A stretch of 64,000 nucleotides of DNA from Sipunculus nudus (GCA_026874595.1 CM049318.1:42262456-42326455), one strand, 5' to 3'. Positions 12,970-26,200 are shown, numbered from the stretch's first letter. Numbers and translations: made by a program. Notes: a model not told the origin generated them from the sequence alone.

Positions 12970-13030
12970 CGATCCGGGGGAGGGGTCCAGGGGGTCCGGA
13001 CGACCACCCAACCCCACCCCCACCCCCCTT
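12970..13030. other. G-rich and C-rich strand-asymmetric patch
   Basis: A G-run block (GGGGGAGGGG and GGGGG) is followed by a C-run block (CCCCACCCCCACCCCCC). Both could form G-quadruplex or i-motif structures. A CCGGGGG...GGTCCGG context of this type often marks a transposon end, but I cannot define one. Confidence 0.5.
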
Positions 13031-13035
13031 TCAGC

Positions 13036-13136
13036 AGCCGATAATGTTACACTAACCAAATAATATAATACATAAATCAACCGATAATGTAACAGGATTC
13101 CCGTTAATGTAAAACAAAATAAACCGGTAATGTAAT
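13036..13136 (-). repeat. Left block of ~21-bp-spaced motif
   Basis: Five related copies of AACCGATAATGTAAC lie at about 13037, 13056 (decayed), 13079, 13100 and 13122. Spacing is 20-23 bp. The same motif occurs in the opposite orientation at 14018-14310, so the blocks face each other across about 0.9 kb. Confidence 0.65.
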
Positions 13137-14017
13137 AATTAGCACTTTATCGAACACACATAAACATTTAAGATCGATTATGCAAATTGCAACAATCGAT
13201 CATTAAAGAACTAAATATATACTTTATCTCAAGGTAGGTCTCTTGCATACTTCTCAGTAATTGTTGCATGTTATGTTTCGAATTTGATACAATTTTAAAT
13301 CCTGGATGGCTCTTTCAGGTGTGGAAGGATCTAGGTGCCATCTATATGTGCTTCACTTTACGCATTTTTGGTTGTATTGTTTGTACTCAGAAATTACGAC
13401 TGGTCATCTGTCAACCAGGCACAAATCGTAAACGTTAGACCATAAAAAATGTCTTACTTAATGTCAAGGTAGGTCATTAGTAAGGATTCTTGCATGCATA
13501 CAAAAATTTATGTCACTGTGACCTATATATGTATTCTGGATCTTCGCATATTTGTGTAAGGTTTAAACATTTATAATTACTTATATTTATATAACTGCAG
13601 AACAAAAAGTTTGCACTCAACCCCCCAAAAGAACATTGTTCATCATCTGCACATATGACATTGTTAAAAAATGAAGAAAATCGGCCAAGCCAGTACATCA
13701 GAGCTGATCCAGACAATGTTGTTAACATTTAGGTTGTTGATGAATAAAAAACATACTTCAGATAAGATATCTCAGTTTTCCTGGACCTTTCTGAAATGTT
13801 CTGACTGTTGAGCTATATATAATCATAATACACAATATAAAAAGGGCGACGGAAAAGGAACCGATTCCTTTTAGGACGAACAAGGGATGATCACTAAAGC
13901 TCAGATGATCTATGTTCAATTTAGCTAAAATAGTTCATGTAACGGACTGGTAGGTCCATGAAACACGCCTATGGGTTATCATTGTATTCAAAGCTGCTAC
14001 TTTTGACTGGTCTTCTT

Positions 14018-14312
14018 ACATTACCGGTTAATTATGTTTTACATTGACGGTTACGGAACTTCGTAACATTGTCAGGTAATTTCGTATTACTTAATCGGCT
14101 GGCAAATGTTGTTACGTTATCGGTTGATTTGTATAACATTATTGGTAAGTGCTACCTTATCGGTTATTTCTTATTACGTTATCGGTTGCTTTAACATGAT
14201 GAGTTGATTTGTTATTACGTTATCAGTTGGCGTTACATTATCAGTTAATTTCTTTTTACATTTTCGGTAAATGTCACAGCATAAGATGATTATTACATTA
14301 TCAGTTGTAATG
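14018..14312 (+). repeat. Right block of ~21-bp-spaced motif
   Basis: About 13 diverged copies of GTTACRTTATCRGTT at roughly 20-22-bp intervals. They are inverted relative to the block at 13036-13136. Two inverted blocks of subterminal repeats are typical of a non-autonomous DNA transposon, but I see no clean outer termini. No open frame in the roughly 880-bp interval has recognisable content. Confidence 0.65.
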
Positions 14313-14593
14313 TTTTTGCCGAGGATAACTTTCTGTATGTTATAATGGGATCGTGCCGCTCCTAACTAGCTACCAGGATAAGTCCTAAGCCCCTAATCCT
14401 AACGGTGCATGAACGCCCTAGACGTATAATATGAAGGCGTCTCTAGCCCTGTCAGTGATCGGATCAAGTTTTAGATGGGCTTTTCCAGAATTATCACCGA
14501 TTATTCCTGCGTTTTAATCATTTCAGATTGAACAGAGCAGTTTGATTTGTAATAACATTAGCGTTAATGCAAGGGTAACAATAATACAAAGCA

Positions 14594-14710
14594 CAGGCGC
14601 GGATCTAGGATTTTTTTGCAGAGAGGGGTCATCGGGTGTCTTGCATAAAAATTGTCTTAAAAAAGGTCGTTGGTTAAGAGCAAGGGGGGGGGGGGGGGGA
14701 TCCACGCCTG
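14594..14710. mobile_element. 117-bp MITE with 5-bp target duplication
   Basis: The termini are inverted: CAGGCGCGGATC at the left and GATCCACGCCTG at the right, with one mismatch in 12. The element is flanked by AAGCA at 14589-14593 and 14711-14715, a perfect 5-bp target-site duplication. It contains a run of 16 G (14684-14699). CAG...CTG ends with a short duplication would fit a hAT-like non-autonomous element, but the superfamily is an inference. Confidence 0.8.
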
Positions 14711-14715
14711 AAGCA

Positions 14716-15356
14716 GCATTGTATATGAATTATGTCGCTCCTTCATATACATATTAAGATATACAAGTTTAATTTAAATAAGTCCTAATTCTCGGAGAAT
14801 GCTATCAGGCATTCAACCACCACAGTATAATCGCTTTTTGCTCTTTTCTCAAACGCATATAGTTACTATTACGCAATGACCAATCCAGGAGACAGAGGTA
14901 TATGCCGACCGCATTAGAGTGTATGTATTAAACAAATTACTTTTGATATGATCATCACTCTGTATTTAAATAAGCTGACATTATATTTTATTGTTGTCTT
15001 TCGGAACACGTTTTCGATTTTAAATTCTCTATTCACAAATTTCTTGAGAACTTACGTGTGGACTTGTGTACTTATGCTGTTAGGATAAATCTGATTTAAC
15101 CTACCCGATTTCATAAAACAGATGGGACCATTTTGATCGATCGGTCCGGCAGTGTGAAAGGGACGGAACAACCGGGGGAGTTTAACTCGAAGGGAGCATT
15201 TAAAAAACTAATAAAAGGGATTTATATTGAAAGACATCATTAATTAGACACATAAAAGATGTAGACGGGTTCAATGGAGTTTTAAACAAGTTCGCGCCAT
15301 TAGGACAGGTATATACTGAATGGAAACAATGTAACGTTGCAGCAAACTTAATTGTA
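14716..15356. other. Unannotated stretch
   Basis: No feature that I can support. Confidence 0.4.
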
Positions 15357-16320
15357 TCCCCAGACAAAGTCGGGGGATACTATGTTTTCATACCGGTCCC
15401 GCCGCCGCCGCCGCATATAAATCTTGTTGGCGCGATAACTCAAAAACAAATATTTACGGATCTTTACCAAACTTGGTATATGTATAGATATGGGTGAGAG
15501 GACGACGCCTATTTAAAATGAGGTCATGACCTTGACTAGGGGAGTGTCCTTTACCTTAATAGGTCCAATTTTGGGGAAAATCATACAAATTCTTAAATAT
15601 CTCAAGAAATCTTGCATGGATTGATCCTAAAATCAAGTTGATGGAAGATCATTGATAGGGTTGTCATGTTCCAGAAACTGGGGGCGCCACCTATTATTCT
15701 TTACTTGTTTTCGTGCCGTTTAAGACCCCATCATTGCCACTTAACAGTACTGTGAGCATTATAAGTAAAAAACTAATGGACAGATTTTTTTCATATTATG
15801 CATATACATAGACATGGGTTATGGGATGATGTATATATATATTGAAGTCATGACCTTTCCTATAAGGGTGGCCTTGACCTTGAATATTGCCATATATGGT
15901 GAAAATCACACAAAATCATTAATATCTCAATAAGGGATGTATGAATTGGTGCGAAAATCAACTTGATCGAAGATCTTGGATAGTGTTATCATGTACAGAA
16001 ACTGATAGCGCCACCTGTTATTCTTTTACTTGTTTTCGTGCCGTTTGATACCCTATCATTGCCACTTAACAGTACTGTGAGCATTATAAGTCAAAAACTA
16101 ATGGACAGATTTCTTTCATATTATGCATATACATAGACATGGGTTATTGGATGATGTTTATTTAAATTGGGGTCATGACCTTTCCTGTGAGAGTGACCTT
16201 TTCTATGAGTGTGGTCTGATATTAAATGTTGCTGAAGATGGGGGGCCTATTCTTAAAGGGGGGAGGGGGGGGTAATTGTCTGGGGATACTATGGCACCTG
16301 CGGTGCCAAGAAATATCTAG
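15357..16320 (+). mobile_element. Non-autonomous Helitron-like element, 964 bp
   Basis: The element starts with TC at 15357 after a host A and ends with CTAG at 16317-16320 before a host T, the usual Helitron A^T insertion. A 3' hairpin GGCACC-TGC-GGTGCC (16293-16307) lies 9 nt before CTAG. Subterminal inverted repeats TCCCCAGACAA (15357-15367) and TTGTCTGGGGA (16276-16286) are present. The body is built of about 2.5 diverged tandem units of 325 bp, aligned for example at GCCACTTAACAGTACTGTGA, 15736 and 16061. There is no open frame for Rep or helicase. Each unit carries a TCATGACCT motif; the first (15521-15532) is the full palindrome AGGTCATGACCT. Confidence 0.8.
16238..16273 (+). other. 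G-run cluster near the Helitron 3' end
   Basis: Several runs of five or more G occur within 36 bp, compatible with a G-quadruplex. Seen directly; a role is not shown. Confidence 0.5.
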
Positions 16321-17628
16321 TTAAGCAAAATTGAATGTATACCAGTTTTGATCATTTGTACAGTTTTTCAATACAAGGCCGTGGATTAAAACTGATAATA
16401 ATTCAAGATCACAATATCAACATATTTTCACAGGGAAACGATGTTTAAAAATGTAAAATGGAAGAGCAAGAGAAAGACAGTAAAATCTACCCCTTTTCCC
16501 GAGCTTTATTTTGTTTTTCTTTCTGAAATATATTGATTGAATAAATTAACTTAATTTATAGTTTTGATAATTATCACGTAATTGCTTCCCTAACTGCTTT
16601 CCCAAATGACTAGCATTTCCAAATGAAAAGCAATTAATCATTTGCAGTCGGTCTCTCTTACATCCGGGTCTCAGATGCCATGTAACAATTATCCGGTTTC
16701 TAGATTAACCAGTCAAGGTGTCCCTGACGCATCTAGACATGAATCATCGAACAACTCGACTCTCATTGTTGATATAAAAACACATCTACACTAAGGAATT
16801 ATACCGATAATCCTGACCATAATAAAGACTGTTTTAGCAGGGTAAAAACGCAATATAAGTTAAACATTTTAATCAGATGTGTTAAACCTTTTAACCGGTT
16901 ACATTATGTTGATACCGCTTGAACATCTAAGATATACACCTTCCGACTGTTTAGCATTGTCATCAGTATTGCTTTCTTTTCTATTTTGACGTGACCTAAT
17001 TCAAATTTATATGAATAAAGTAGGCCGAATTTTATATTAAACAGGGTTCATTTTTTTTAAATCCTTTTTGTGAGTTTTCGTTATGCGAGGACAAACCTGA
17101 ATATATTACTTACTGTAATGGTGTATGTCATCGTAAAATGACAATATTTCATTGAGAAAAATACTTTATATCTTAACTAAATTGTAAAACTCGCTGCCGG
17201 AGGTATACACGTAACATGCTGATTAACTAAAAAGTACCACGTAGCAACTAAATAACAGGAACAGACCTTGGCCCAATGGCTTGAGCGGTGGGTAGGGACG
17301 AAGGGTTTTGAAGTGGCTGAGACCTAAGTAGGTTTCTTTGTTTGCAGAAGCCTGACTGACGTAATAAAACGTTGCAGTTAATTTCGTTTGCAAAATGTTT
17401 ACTTTATAACCGGGGCACACTTGTTCCTATCAAACAAACGTACACCATCTTTGAGATTAAGGCCCATTTAATGTGGTCTGTATCGGAGTTCAAGGAAAGA
17501 ATCGCATCATTATACACTAAGAGATAACAATGTGAATGAATACTGATAGGAAAAATAGCGTGGCTTATACCCTGAACTTTTTACATAAAAAGATGTAACT
17601 AAGTATTCGAGTAGCTTCTTTCTGCTTC
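16321..17628. other. Unannotated stretch
   Basis: No gene or repeat recognised. A tRNA-like A-box resemblance near 17278 has no matching B-box and is not called. Confidence 0.4.
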
Positions 17629-18597
17629 ATTCTGTCCTATATCTACTTCAGACCCGGCCTCATTATGTCCTGTATCTACTTCAGACCCGGCGTCATTATG
17701 TCCTTTATCTACTTCAGACCCGGCTTCATTATGTCCTGTATCTACTTCAGACCAGGCTTCATTATGTCCTGTATCTACTCCAGACCCGGCCTGATTATGT
17801 CCTGTATCTACTTCAGACCCGGCCTGATTATGTCCTGTATCTGCTTCAAACCCGGCGTCATAATTAATCTTCTGTATCTACCTCAGACCAGGCTCGATTA
17901 TGTCCTGTATCTACTTCAGACCCGGCCTGATTATGTCCTGTATCTGCTTCAAACCCGGCGTCATAATTAATCTTCTGTAACTACCTCAGACCAGGCTCGA
18001 TTATGTCCTGTATCTACTTCAGACCCGGCTCGATTATATCCTGTATCTACTTCAGACCCGGCCTCATTATGTCCTGTATCTACTTTAGACCCGGCGTCAT
18101 TATGTCCTGTATCTACTTCAGACCCGGCGTCATTATGTCCTGTATCTACTTCAGACCCGGCTTCATTATGTCCTGTATCTACTTCAGACCAGGCTTCATT
18201 ATGTCCTGTATCTACTTCAGACCCGGCCTGATTATGTCCTGTATCTACTTTAGACCCGGCCTGATTATGTCCTGTATCTGCTTTAAACCCGGCGTCATAA
18301 TTAATCTTCTGTATCTACCTCAGACCAGGCTCGATTTTGTCCTGTATCTACTTCAGACCCGGCTCGATTATATCCTGTATCTACTTCGGACCCGGCCCCA
18401 TTATGTCCTGTATCTACTTTAGACCCGGCGTCACTATGTCATGTATCTACTTCAGACCCGGCGTCATTATGTCCTGTATCTACTTCAGACCCGGCGTCAT
18501 TATGTCCTATATCTACTATAGACCCGGCGTCATTATGTCGTGTATCTACTTCAGACGCGGCGTCATTAAGTCATGTATCTACTTCAGACCGGACTTA
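17629..18597. repeat. 33-bp minisatellite with higher-order repeat
   Basis: About 29 units of 33 bp are built of TATCTACTTCAGACCCGGC, a short variable piece, then ATTATGTCCTG. A variant 37-bp unit (CTGCTTCAAACCCGGCG followed by TCATAATTAATCTTCTG) occurs at about 17841, 17944 and 18278. Blocks near 18010-18105 and 18345-18440 match at an offset of about 335 bp, so groups of about ten units were duplicated. The 11-residue periodic open frames come from a period divisible by three and are not called as genes. Confidence 0.95.
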
Positions 18598-19849
18598 AAA
18601 GTAGAGGTTGGAGCTGCAGCTGAAGCAGAAAATGATTAAGACCTTAAATTGTAATTCTCGAAAGACACTTTAAACGAACAAACAAGGTTGGCATCAGTAT
18701 CAAGAACATAAATATTGAGGGGTGAAGGGAAGGAGTTAGATAAAAAGACGCAGGGAACTTATCTTAACTTCTGGTTGTTTGTAATATATCGTTGAATGCT
18801 CATGTTTGCTACTCAGCGTTACCCGACATCTTAACACGCAACATTTAGTGATCACGCTGACCGTCTCTATTGGAATATCGATCTTCAAATCAGCTGTAAA
18901 ATGTCAAACGTGTGGTATTATCGCATGAAGAACTGTTGTCCTACCCCCTTTTGATGTTTGGAAATGTTTTAACCATATCTAATGTAAGTCATAAAGTGAG
19001 GCATGGAGTGCACATCAAGAGACTTGGAGAAAGACAGTGAAACTCAAATGCCTAGAAAAAAATTAACGAAAAAGCCTACATTGTTTCGTACATTTCCCTG
19101 TGACCTAATTAATCATAACTGTCAATCTGACCTAGCGGTTCACGCGCGTCCATGACTGCCTATACTGACTTCCATTATTAACATTCGTCCGTCACACAGT
19201 GAAACAGATCACCTGACAGATGTATAATTTCGTTTCTCAGATAACAAGTAAGTGCTTCGAGGTTACACTCAAACGCAAATGACGTCCATGTCCAGTATCG
19301 ATTGAATCAGTCGGCCTCCTATGGTGAAGCTATCCTCTGTGCAATTAAAATGAATTATAGTTATATATATATACCAGGGCTGAATAAGTATAGACACGAG
19401 TCTTCGGCCAGCTCCAGTCCGTTAGTAATTTTCTGTTATTAAGTTGATTGGGAGAGCGGATCGACTCTCTTAAGAACATAGATTTCAAATGCCTCATTAT
19501 AATTCAGAATAAAAGTTCACTGTGCCATATTTTTCTGCAGTTAGTTTTTTTATATTTTGTGTCTCATCTTATACTTTTAAAAAGGGGAATATTATTTTTC
19601 ATGGGATTTAAAAAAAATAGTTTTAGGTATAAATACTTTTTGACAATGTTAGAAAACAAATATGGCGGTCTTAAGGCCTTCATGCATATTATGAGTAGGT
19701 GAGATTGCGAGGTACGTTGTGCCCATGTACACCATTTTCTTAATTTTGGTTTTACCGTCCACATTCAATACAATTATCTCGTCAGATATTATTAGTCAAA
19801 CTTGTTACACTCAGCACTGCAGCTGTCATTATATAAACTCTTGACAAAT
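18598..19849. other. Unannotated AT-rich stretch
   Basis: No supported feature. Overlapping open frames on both strands at 19448-19764 lie in low-complexity AT-rich sequence. Confidence 0.4.
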
Positions 19850-20710
19850 ATCAGTGGAGATAGCATTACTAACGAGTATCTCCTCACAATAATCAATTTC
19901 GATATCAATACTTAAACTCGTCACAATAAGTACTACAGATTTAATTAGTTAAACTGGTTAAAATAATCATTACAGATATCATAAATTACACTCGTTACAA
20001 TAATCACTACAGAATTCATTACTTGAACTCGTCACAATACCTACTACAAATTTCAGTACTTAAACTCGTCTCAATAACGACTACAGTTTTCATTACTTTT
20101 ACTAGTTACAATAACCACTTCATATTTCATTACTTAAACTCGTCACAATAACTACTACATATTTCATTACTTTAATAAGTTTAAACTATCACTTCAGATA
20201 TCATTACTTAAACTCGTCACAATAACTGCTACAGATTTCATTACTTGAACTCGTCACAATAACTACTACAGATTTCATTACTTTAACTCGTCACAATAAC
20301 TCCTACATATTTCATTACTTAAACTCGTCACAATAACTACTACAGATTTCATTACTTAAGCTATTTTCAATAATCGCTCGTTACAATATTAATTACAGAT
20401 ATCCTTACTTACACTCGTTACAATAATTACTACAGATATCATTTCTTACACTCGTTACAATTATCACAATATATATCATTACTTACACTCGTTACAATAA
20501 TCACTACAGATATCATTCCTTACACTCGTTACAATAATCACTACAGATATTTTTTCTTATACTCGTAACAGTAAGAACTACAAATATAATTCTTACACTC
20601 GTTACAATAATCACTACAGGTATCCTTACTTACACTCGTTACAATAATCACTACATATATCATTTCTTAAACTCGTAACAATTTTCACTACCCATATTAA
20701 ACTAAATGTC
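19850..20710. repeat. 37-bp degenerate minisatellite, about 23 units
   Basis: Diverged 37-bp units are built around ACTCGTYACAATAAYYACTA followed by CAGATATCATTACTTA. Units with CGTCACAATAACTAC prevail before about 20380 and units with CGTTACAATAATCAC after it, so two variant domains are visible. Divergence is much higher than in the other arrays of the window. Confidence 0.85.
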
Positions 20711-21832
20711 ATTATAATCACCACGGTAAGCAGGTATCATTAATGAAATCGGTTAAACCAATAGATCAAAGGTACTTAGAATTATGCTTTATCGGTACAT
20801 TAAACAGATATATTGTCGCATATACTAGCACATGACTATTGAAATTTGATGAATACATTTGCCAGGATTCCAGTGTGTCTTCCGAAAATAAGTTCAACCA
20901 ATCAATCATTAATAAAGTGCAGCATGTGTTAACCATTGTGCATAATAAATGCATTAATTGTGTATTTGAAATATGAACTCATAAAAGCCATTCTGGTATA
21001 GAACTAGATGCAGGAGAAACCGAATGTAATATCATTCAAATCTTACTTTTAATATTTCCTTAACTTTCTTGTCTTTCATAGATTTCATTACTTTATTCAT
21101 GAAAATCGATCCGGCTTTCACCGTTGACATTTTAGTCTGGCGAACGACATTATTATATGACCGGTAAACAAGAGGCGGTGGTTTAAACTTGTTAGTTTGA
21201 GTGGTACAGAAGATTGTTAGCTTAACTTGTCTGTCATAATGCTAGGAATCAAATACTGCCTGAGCAGAATAATTAAATACCATAACAAAGGAGGCTAAGA
21301 GAACTCCGGGTATAAATATCATAACAAGTATCTCTTTAGCTTGATAATGATATATTATTGTATTACCTATAGAGAGTATATTTGTATTAACGAATATACG
21401 GCCGTTAAACTTGAATCGTCACTTACGTTTCCAACGGAAAGTAAATATGCTGAGAAAAATTAAAGGAGAAACCTAGATTGGATTGGAAAACAATAGTTGA
21501 ACTGCCATTGTATGTTCTCTTGGTTGTGTATCAGGTTGACCTAATCAGTTGATATAAAATGTCTGCTTGTCACGACGTAATTGAGAATTCATTCTTTGTT
21601 CATATAAGCCGTGGCATTTGTTAACAATGTCGCTAGTTTTCAACAGTGCCAGTTTTCGGACGGAATCTGTGTACACCTGAATCATTGTTCGAATCTCGCG
21701 AGATTTGGAATCAAACGCCTGCTCAGGTAGCAATATACATCCCGCACTGCAGCCAGCCTCTTGATAAAACCTGAACGCGCGGTTTGGCAGTGGTGGCGTC
21801 AATCTTTTTCCACGACTGGAGATGACTTGGAG

Positions 21833-21863
<31 letters not shown>

Positions 21864-22387
21864 CATATATTTAGCGTCTGTATGACACATTTCAAATATA
21901 TATACTTTATCACATTTAAAAGCCATTGTCAATGATCTGATTATTCCACAAATTATTACCGAACAACTAAGATTCATTAAAATCCACTTTGCATAAAGGA
22001 ATATTTATATGTCCTTATGATCTTTGATAATTAGACACCGTCGTCAATATGTATTTAATTGCGGAGATAGTAATCCGAGAGTTAATGTGATATAGCCACA
22101 GCCTCGAAAGGCAAAGATTTAAAATTAAATAGTAGCATGTATTTTATGTTACATGTAAAAACACTTATAATTCAAACAATATCGTTATCAAACTGTCAAG
22201 AATGTGCACGCATATTAAATAAATAATATTATAATTGATATGCTCACTAAATGTAATGTAAGGTGAGATCGCGTAACAATGAAAATATAACAATCAGGAA
22301 AATTTACCCCCGCGAATATTAAGCCAACCACAGTATATATATATATATACTAATATATACTATGGTAATCTTTATATATATCCATGT
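20711..22387. other. Unannotated stretch with small microsatellites
   Basis: It contains a (CA)n/(TA)n run at 21832-21870 and a short (TA)n near 22337. Minus-strand open frames at 21545-21977 partly cover the microsatellite and have no recognisable domain. Confidence 0.45.
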
Positions 22388-23243
22388 TGTTACGGAACCT
22401 AATATCAACAGATCACGCATGCGTGATGAACACAAATTCTGTCAAAGAGATAAAAAAAAATCGGATTCTGCAACACTAGGCAGATTGAAATGTCTAGTGG
22501 AATGAATAAAGAAGTCAGTGTTTTTTTGTTAACAAATAACCATAATTTATTCTTAAAACAACCCCAACATTACAATACACCAAATCAATACAATTACACA
22601 GTATAACAGCAGTATAATAACAAATCAATACAATCACACAGTAAAATAAACAAAGAGCACAGTACCTGGATACCACCACTGTCACAGCGATACGTCCTTT
22701 AAAATGTATAAACGTATAAACCTGGCGAACAGTTCACACGAATTCTCTCGGAGAATAACAGTCCAATGTAAAGCTCTTGTAACAATCCAGAAAGTAAACT
22801 TGAGACAGGCAGCACTAAATTGTAAAGTGTTAGTAATAGTAGAATCCCTGAAATTACTGGATAATCGGATAGGTCCCACAAACTGACATACACACGTCTG
22901 TGTCCGCTGGAATATTCTCTCACCTCTCTCTGCTTTAAAACACAGCCCCCTATTTATAACTTCTCGCCCCAAGCCGAGAATTTTCCACTTTTCGAACAGT
23001 TTAAAGAATCCAACACAGTACAAACGTTCAAAGAACACACCAGAACAACGAATGCCGTGTCTCGACATATAAGGGTTCACACGTGAGCTCGCCCCGGCTC
23101 GGCCAGGCAAGAAAGCCCCTAGCTAGCATGACAACGAAAGTTCAACCAGTACGGATTAAACTGAGAGTGCAACACGCGGCCAGGCACGGGCGCTACAACA
23201 GGAGTTACGCCCGTATTACACAATAAAAAGGGCACCTGTAACA
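22388..23243 (-). mobile_element. Solo LTR, copy 1 (856 bp)
   Basis: Read on the minus strand, the segment starts TGTTACAGG and ends GGTTCCGTAACA. ATGT flanks it on both sides (22384-22387 and 23244-23247), a 4-bp target duplication. A TATA-like TTATAAATA followed by a GGCTGTG block (about 22940-22965) and a downstream AATAAA (about 22550) have the order expected of an LTR with promoter and polyadenylation signal. No internal retroelement sequence or second LTR is adjacent, so it is a solo LTR. A 4-bp duplication would fit the Gypsy group or relatives. Confidence 0.85.
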
Positions 23244-26200
23244 ATGTACTTATGCAAAGGAAAATAACCAGGTATTTAATCAAATTCATACCTATGATTA
23301 TGGTATTATTACCATTTCAGGTTTAAATAAATGAAAATACCTATATTAATTCAATCACTGGATTAACCTGAAATTACTGTGATCTTTTATATCGGGTTGT
23401 TAATCAGTTGTCAGTGATTGGTTCGTAAATTTTCAGCTATGTTTAATTTGAATGTTACTGTTGTGGTTGTAGCTAGAACTCGAGGGATTTCAAATATTGA
23501 GGTAGTAGAGACGTAAATAAATCAAAATAATAAATGTCTTAGCAGTCCCGCTGTGCATGTTAGCTCTAATGTCACGTTGGACAATCATGTCCCTCTGGTC
23601 CCTGACATCATTCGGCACAGAGGGCGTCAAGGACGACCAGTGTGTACGCTGAGATCAAGTGGTACGAATTCTGTGTAGGTCCTGGCAATCTCGGACGTAC
23701 AGGAGCAAGCTAGCTGTGTCCTTGTCTCAACCAAAATGTATAAAACTGACAAATTAAAAAAGACGTACATTTTGGTGTTTTTTTTATAATTTTCTCAGGC
23801 GAAATATGTGGACCATTTGTAATCAAGGAATGCGTAAGCATAGAGTAAAATTACTTGCATACTGTATCACCATAAACAAACACATTGAACAAATAACTGC
23901 ATTGACAAAAAGTCATGACAATTGTTCTCATCGACCCCTTCAGGATGAAATGAAACCACGTTTAACGAAATGTTAATCCAGTCTGCCTGCTGTGATATTT
24001 GATAACTTGGATGGATGCATAAATTTAAAGGTGTGTATAATATGATTTGCATCCTCTGGGTTCTCTCTCTGTACAAGATCGTGATGTGACAGCTCGAGGT
24101 GGTCTCGCGTATTTAGTTTCGCTTCCTCAGCCCATTTGACAGTTCTTTATCACAGGTGACTATTCTGCCACCATAACCTCCGTGTCCTCATCATTAAACT
24201 GGTTAAATATTGACAGAAGTCGAGGAATTCTAAGATTTGACAGAGTGTAAACCTTTTCATCCGACCTGACGGTGTTGATTTGTTGGCCTGTTACCTATTT
24301 AAGCGACAGTTACGATTAGTTCACTGCCATTAAGGTTTCATACCAGCCTAGGTAATGCTGCATGGAGGTTGTGGTTTCAGCCATGTTTGCACGTATATTT
24401 GTGAGGTATCTATGAGGCATTTTGTTTGCTTCATGACTGACTGCTTATACTGTAAGCAAGTTTTTAATTTAATTAAAAATAATTGCGATATAAATATGTT
24501 CTTTATCCAAGTCGAGGTTTAGTGCCACTCACTGGAATATATTTGTCGCCTTTGTTCCAGAGCTGACCTGTTATCCAAACATTGACTTTTCTAGTAAACG
24601 GAAAAGCGATGACTGCATTGATATAATATGAGTTCATAAATATGGATTATAGGGGCTGAACTAGAAACATATTTTGCCTGCATGATTACTCCCCGGTCTG
24701 AAGCCTGATACTGGAGGCCACGTTTCTGTTGCCCGGGTCAGAATGTTTCGCCTGGAATAGGCTATTGACCCGTGTTTCGTAACAAATGTCAACATGGAAG
24801 TTCAAATGTTGTTTGGAATGTTTTGACAGAATATTTCACTGATATATTTTCCACTTAAAACATTCATTTTAATGGAGCAAATATTTCATCGGCTTATATA
24901 CACACTTTTATGTATGAAAGCTCTTTATTAAACTGGAACTCGGTTGAGTTTATATTTTTTGGCAATGTTAAATCGATTTTAGGATTGGAATATTGCTAGT
25001 CAGTTTCCTGTGGGATTATGCTATTTAATCACAAGTGAAAAAGCCTCATCAATCACCGATTAACATTCTCAGCAAATGTCCCAAGATTTTACCATTGAAG
25101 TTTTTAACTGTAGCGAACGAGGAGAACTGGCATGCGTCAGCTTTATATAGAAAAGGTCGGAACAAATCCGTCTAAACCGGCTTTGCCAGACACAGATTAA
25201 ATGCTAGTGTTGCCGTAATGGGGAAATGCCAGGACGGACAAGCCGTCATCGGCGCTTGTGAAAATCCCAAGCAGATGGCTATTGGGTAAATATGGCAATT
25301 CGCCGAGTTGCCAACTTCTTTGATCGTAAAGCACGTACTTAAAATGGTCGGCCTGTGAAGTTCTTGCCGCTTAAACACTGTTTACCAAATCTATCGCTTA
25401 CCGCGAGCAAGGTGTTACTGCGGGTGGCCAGCGTATCTCCCTGAGTGCGGCAGGTGTAAAGACAATAAAGAACTCATGACATTCGCGTGGTTAGTTTTGT
25501 CATTTCCTCGTGAGTTTACGGTACTTTACGACTCGTTTAATTCTGCCGGCTGCCATCTTGATGGACAGCTGGTCTGCACTCTATTGGGACATTATATTTA
25601 TTTTTATGCAAAAGGGAAAGTTCCAAGAGGCAGTTCCTCGGACACCATATACAAGCTTTTTAATTTCCACATAATTTATATTCACGTACATATTTTTCTA
25701 TTACTATGATCGATAAAAAGTTACATGACAGAATAATTGTTGTAACGTTAATGGGTTCACTGGGATATAAAAAATAGCACTAATAAAATCACAAACCACA
25801 AGTCCCTGTGAAATATATTATGTGTGTGCATGAAAAGATATGTTCTCGCTTATAGATGGGAGTATTTCCCCTTAACAATGTTTGAAAGAGTATATTCATT
25901 GCTAGCTGTATTTGAGAGGACACTCATGGCGGAAGCAGGTGGTGTGCCGTCCTGTTTAACGTTATCTCGATAGAAGGAATGAGCAAAGGAAAATAAGATT
26001 GATTAAATCCCACAAAATACTACTGTTTGTTAATTAAATTTTCTTTCATGGAAACCATCGTCCGTTAATTTCTGTTTACCTTACTTCATTGGCATTTGAC
26101 CCTAGCTTCGAGAGCCGCCGTCAGAAATGTCGAAATGGCTGGTTCTGTTAATATTCAAACCTATGCATGATTGATCTCGGATTGAGGAAATGGGTGGAAA

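Noticed and set aside
17665-18639. Open frames with an 11-residue MSCIYFRPG-type repeat
   Set aside because: They arise from the 33-bp array; the frame is broken by the 37-bp variant units.
22388-23243. Full endogenous retroelement
   Set aside because: Only LTR-type sequence is present; no primer-binding site, gag or pol region lies beside any of the three copies.
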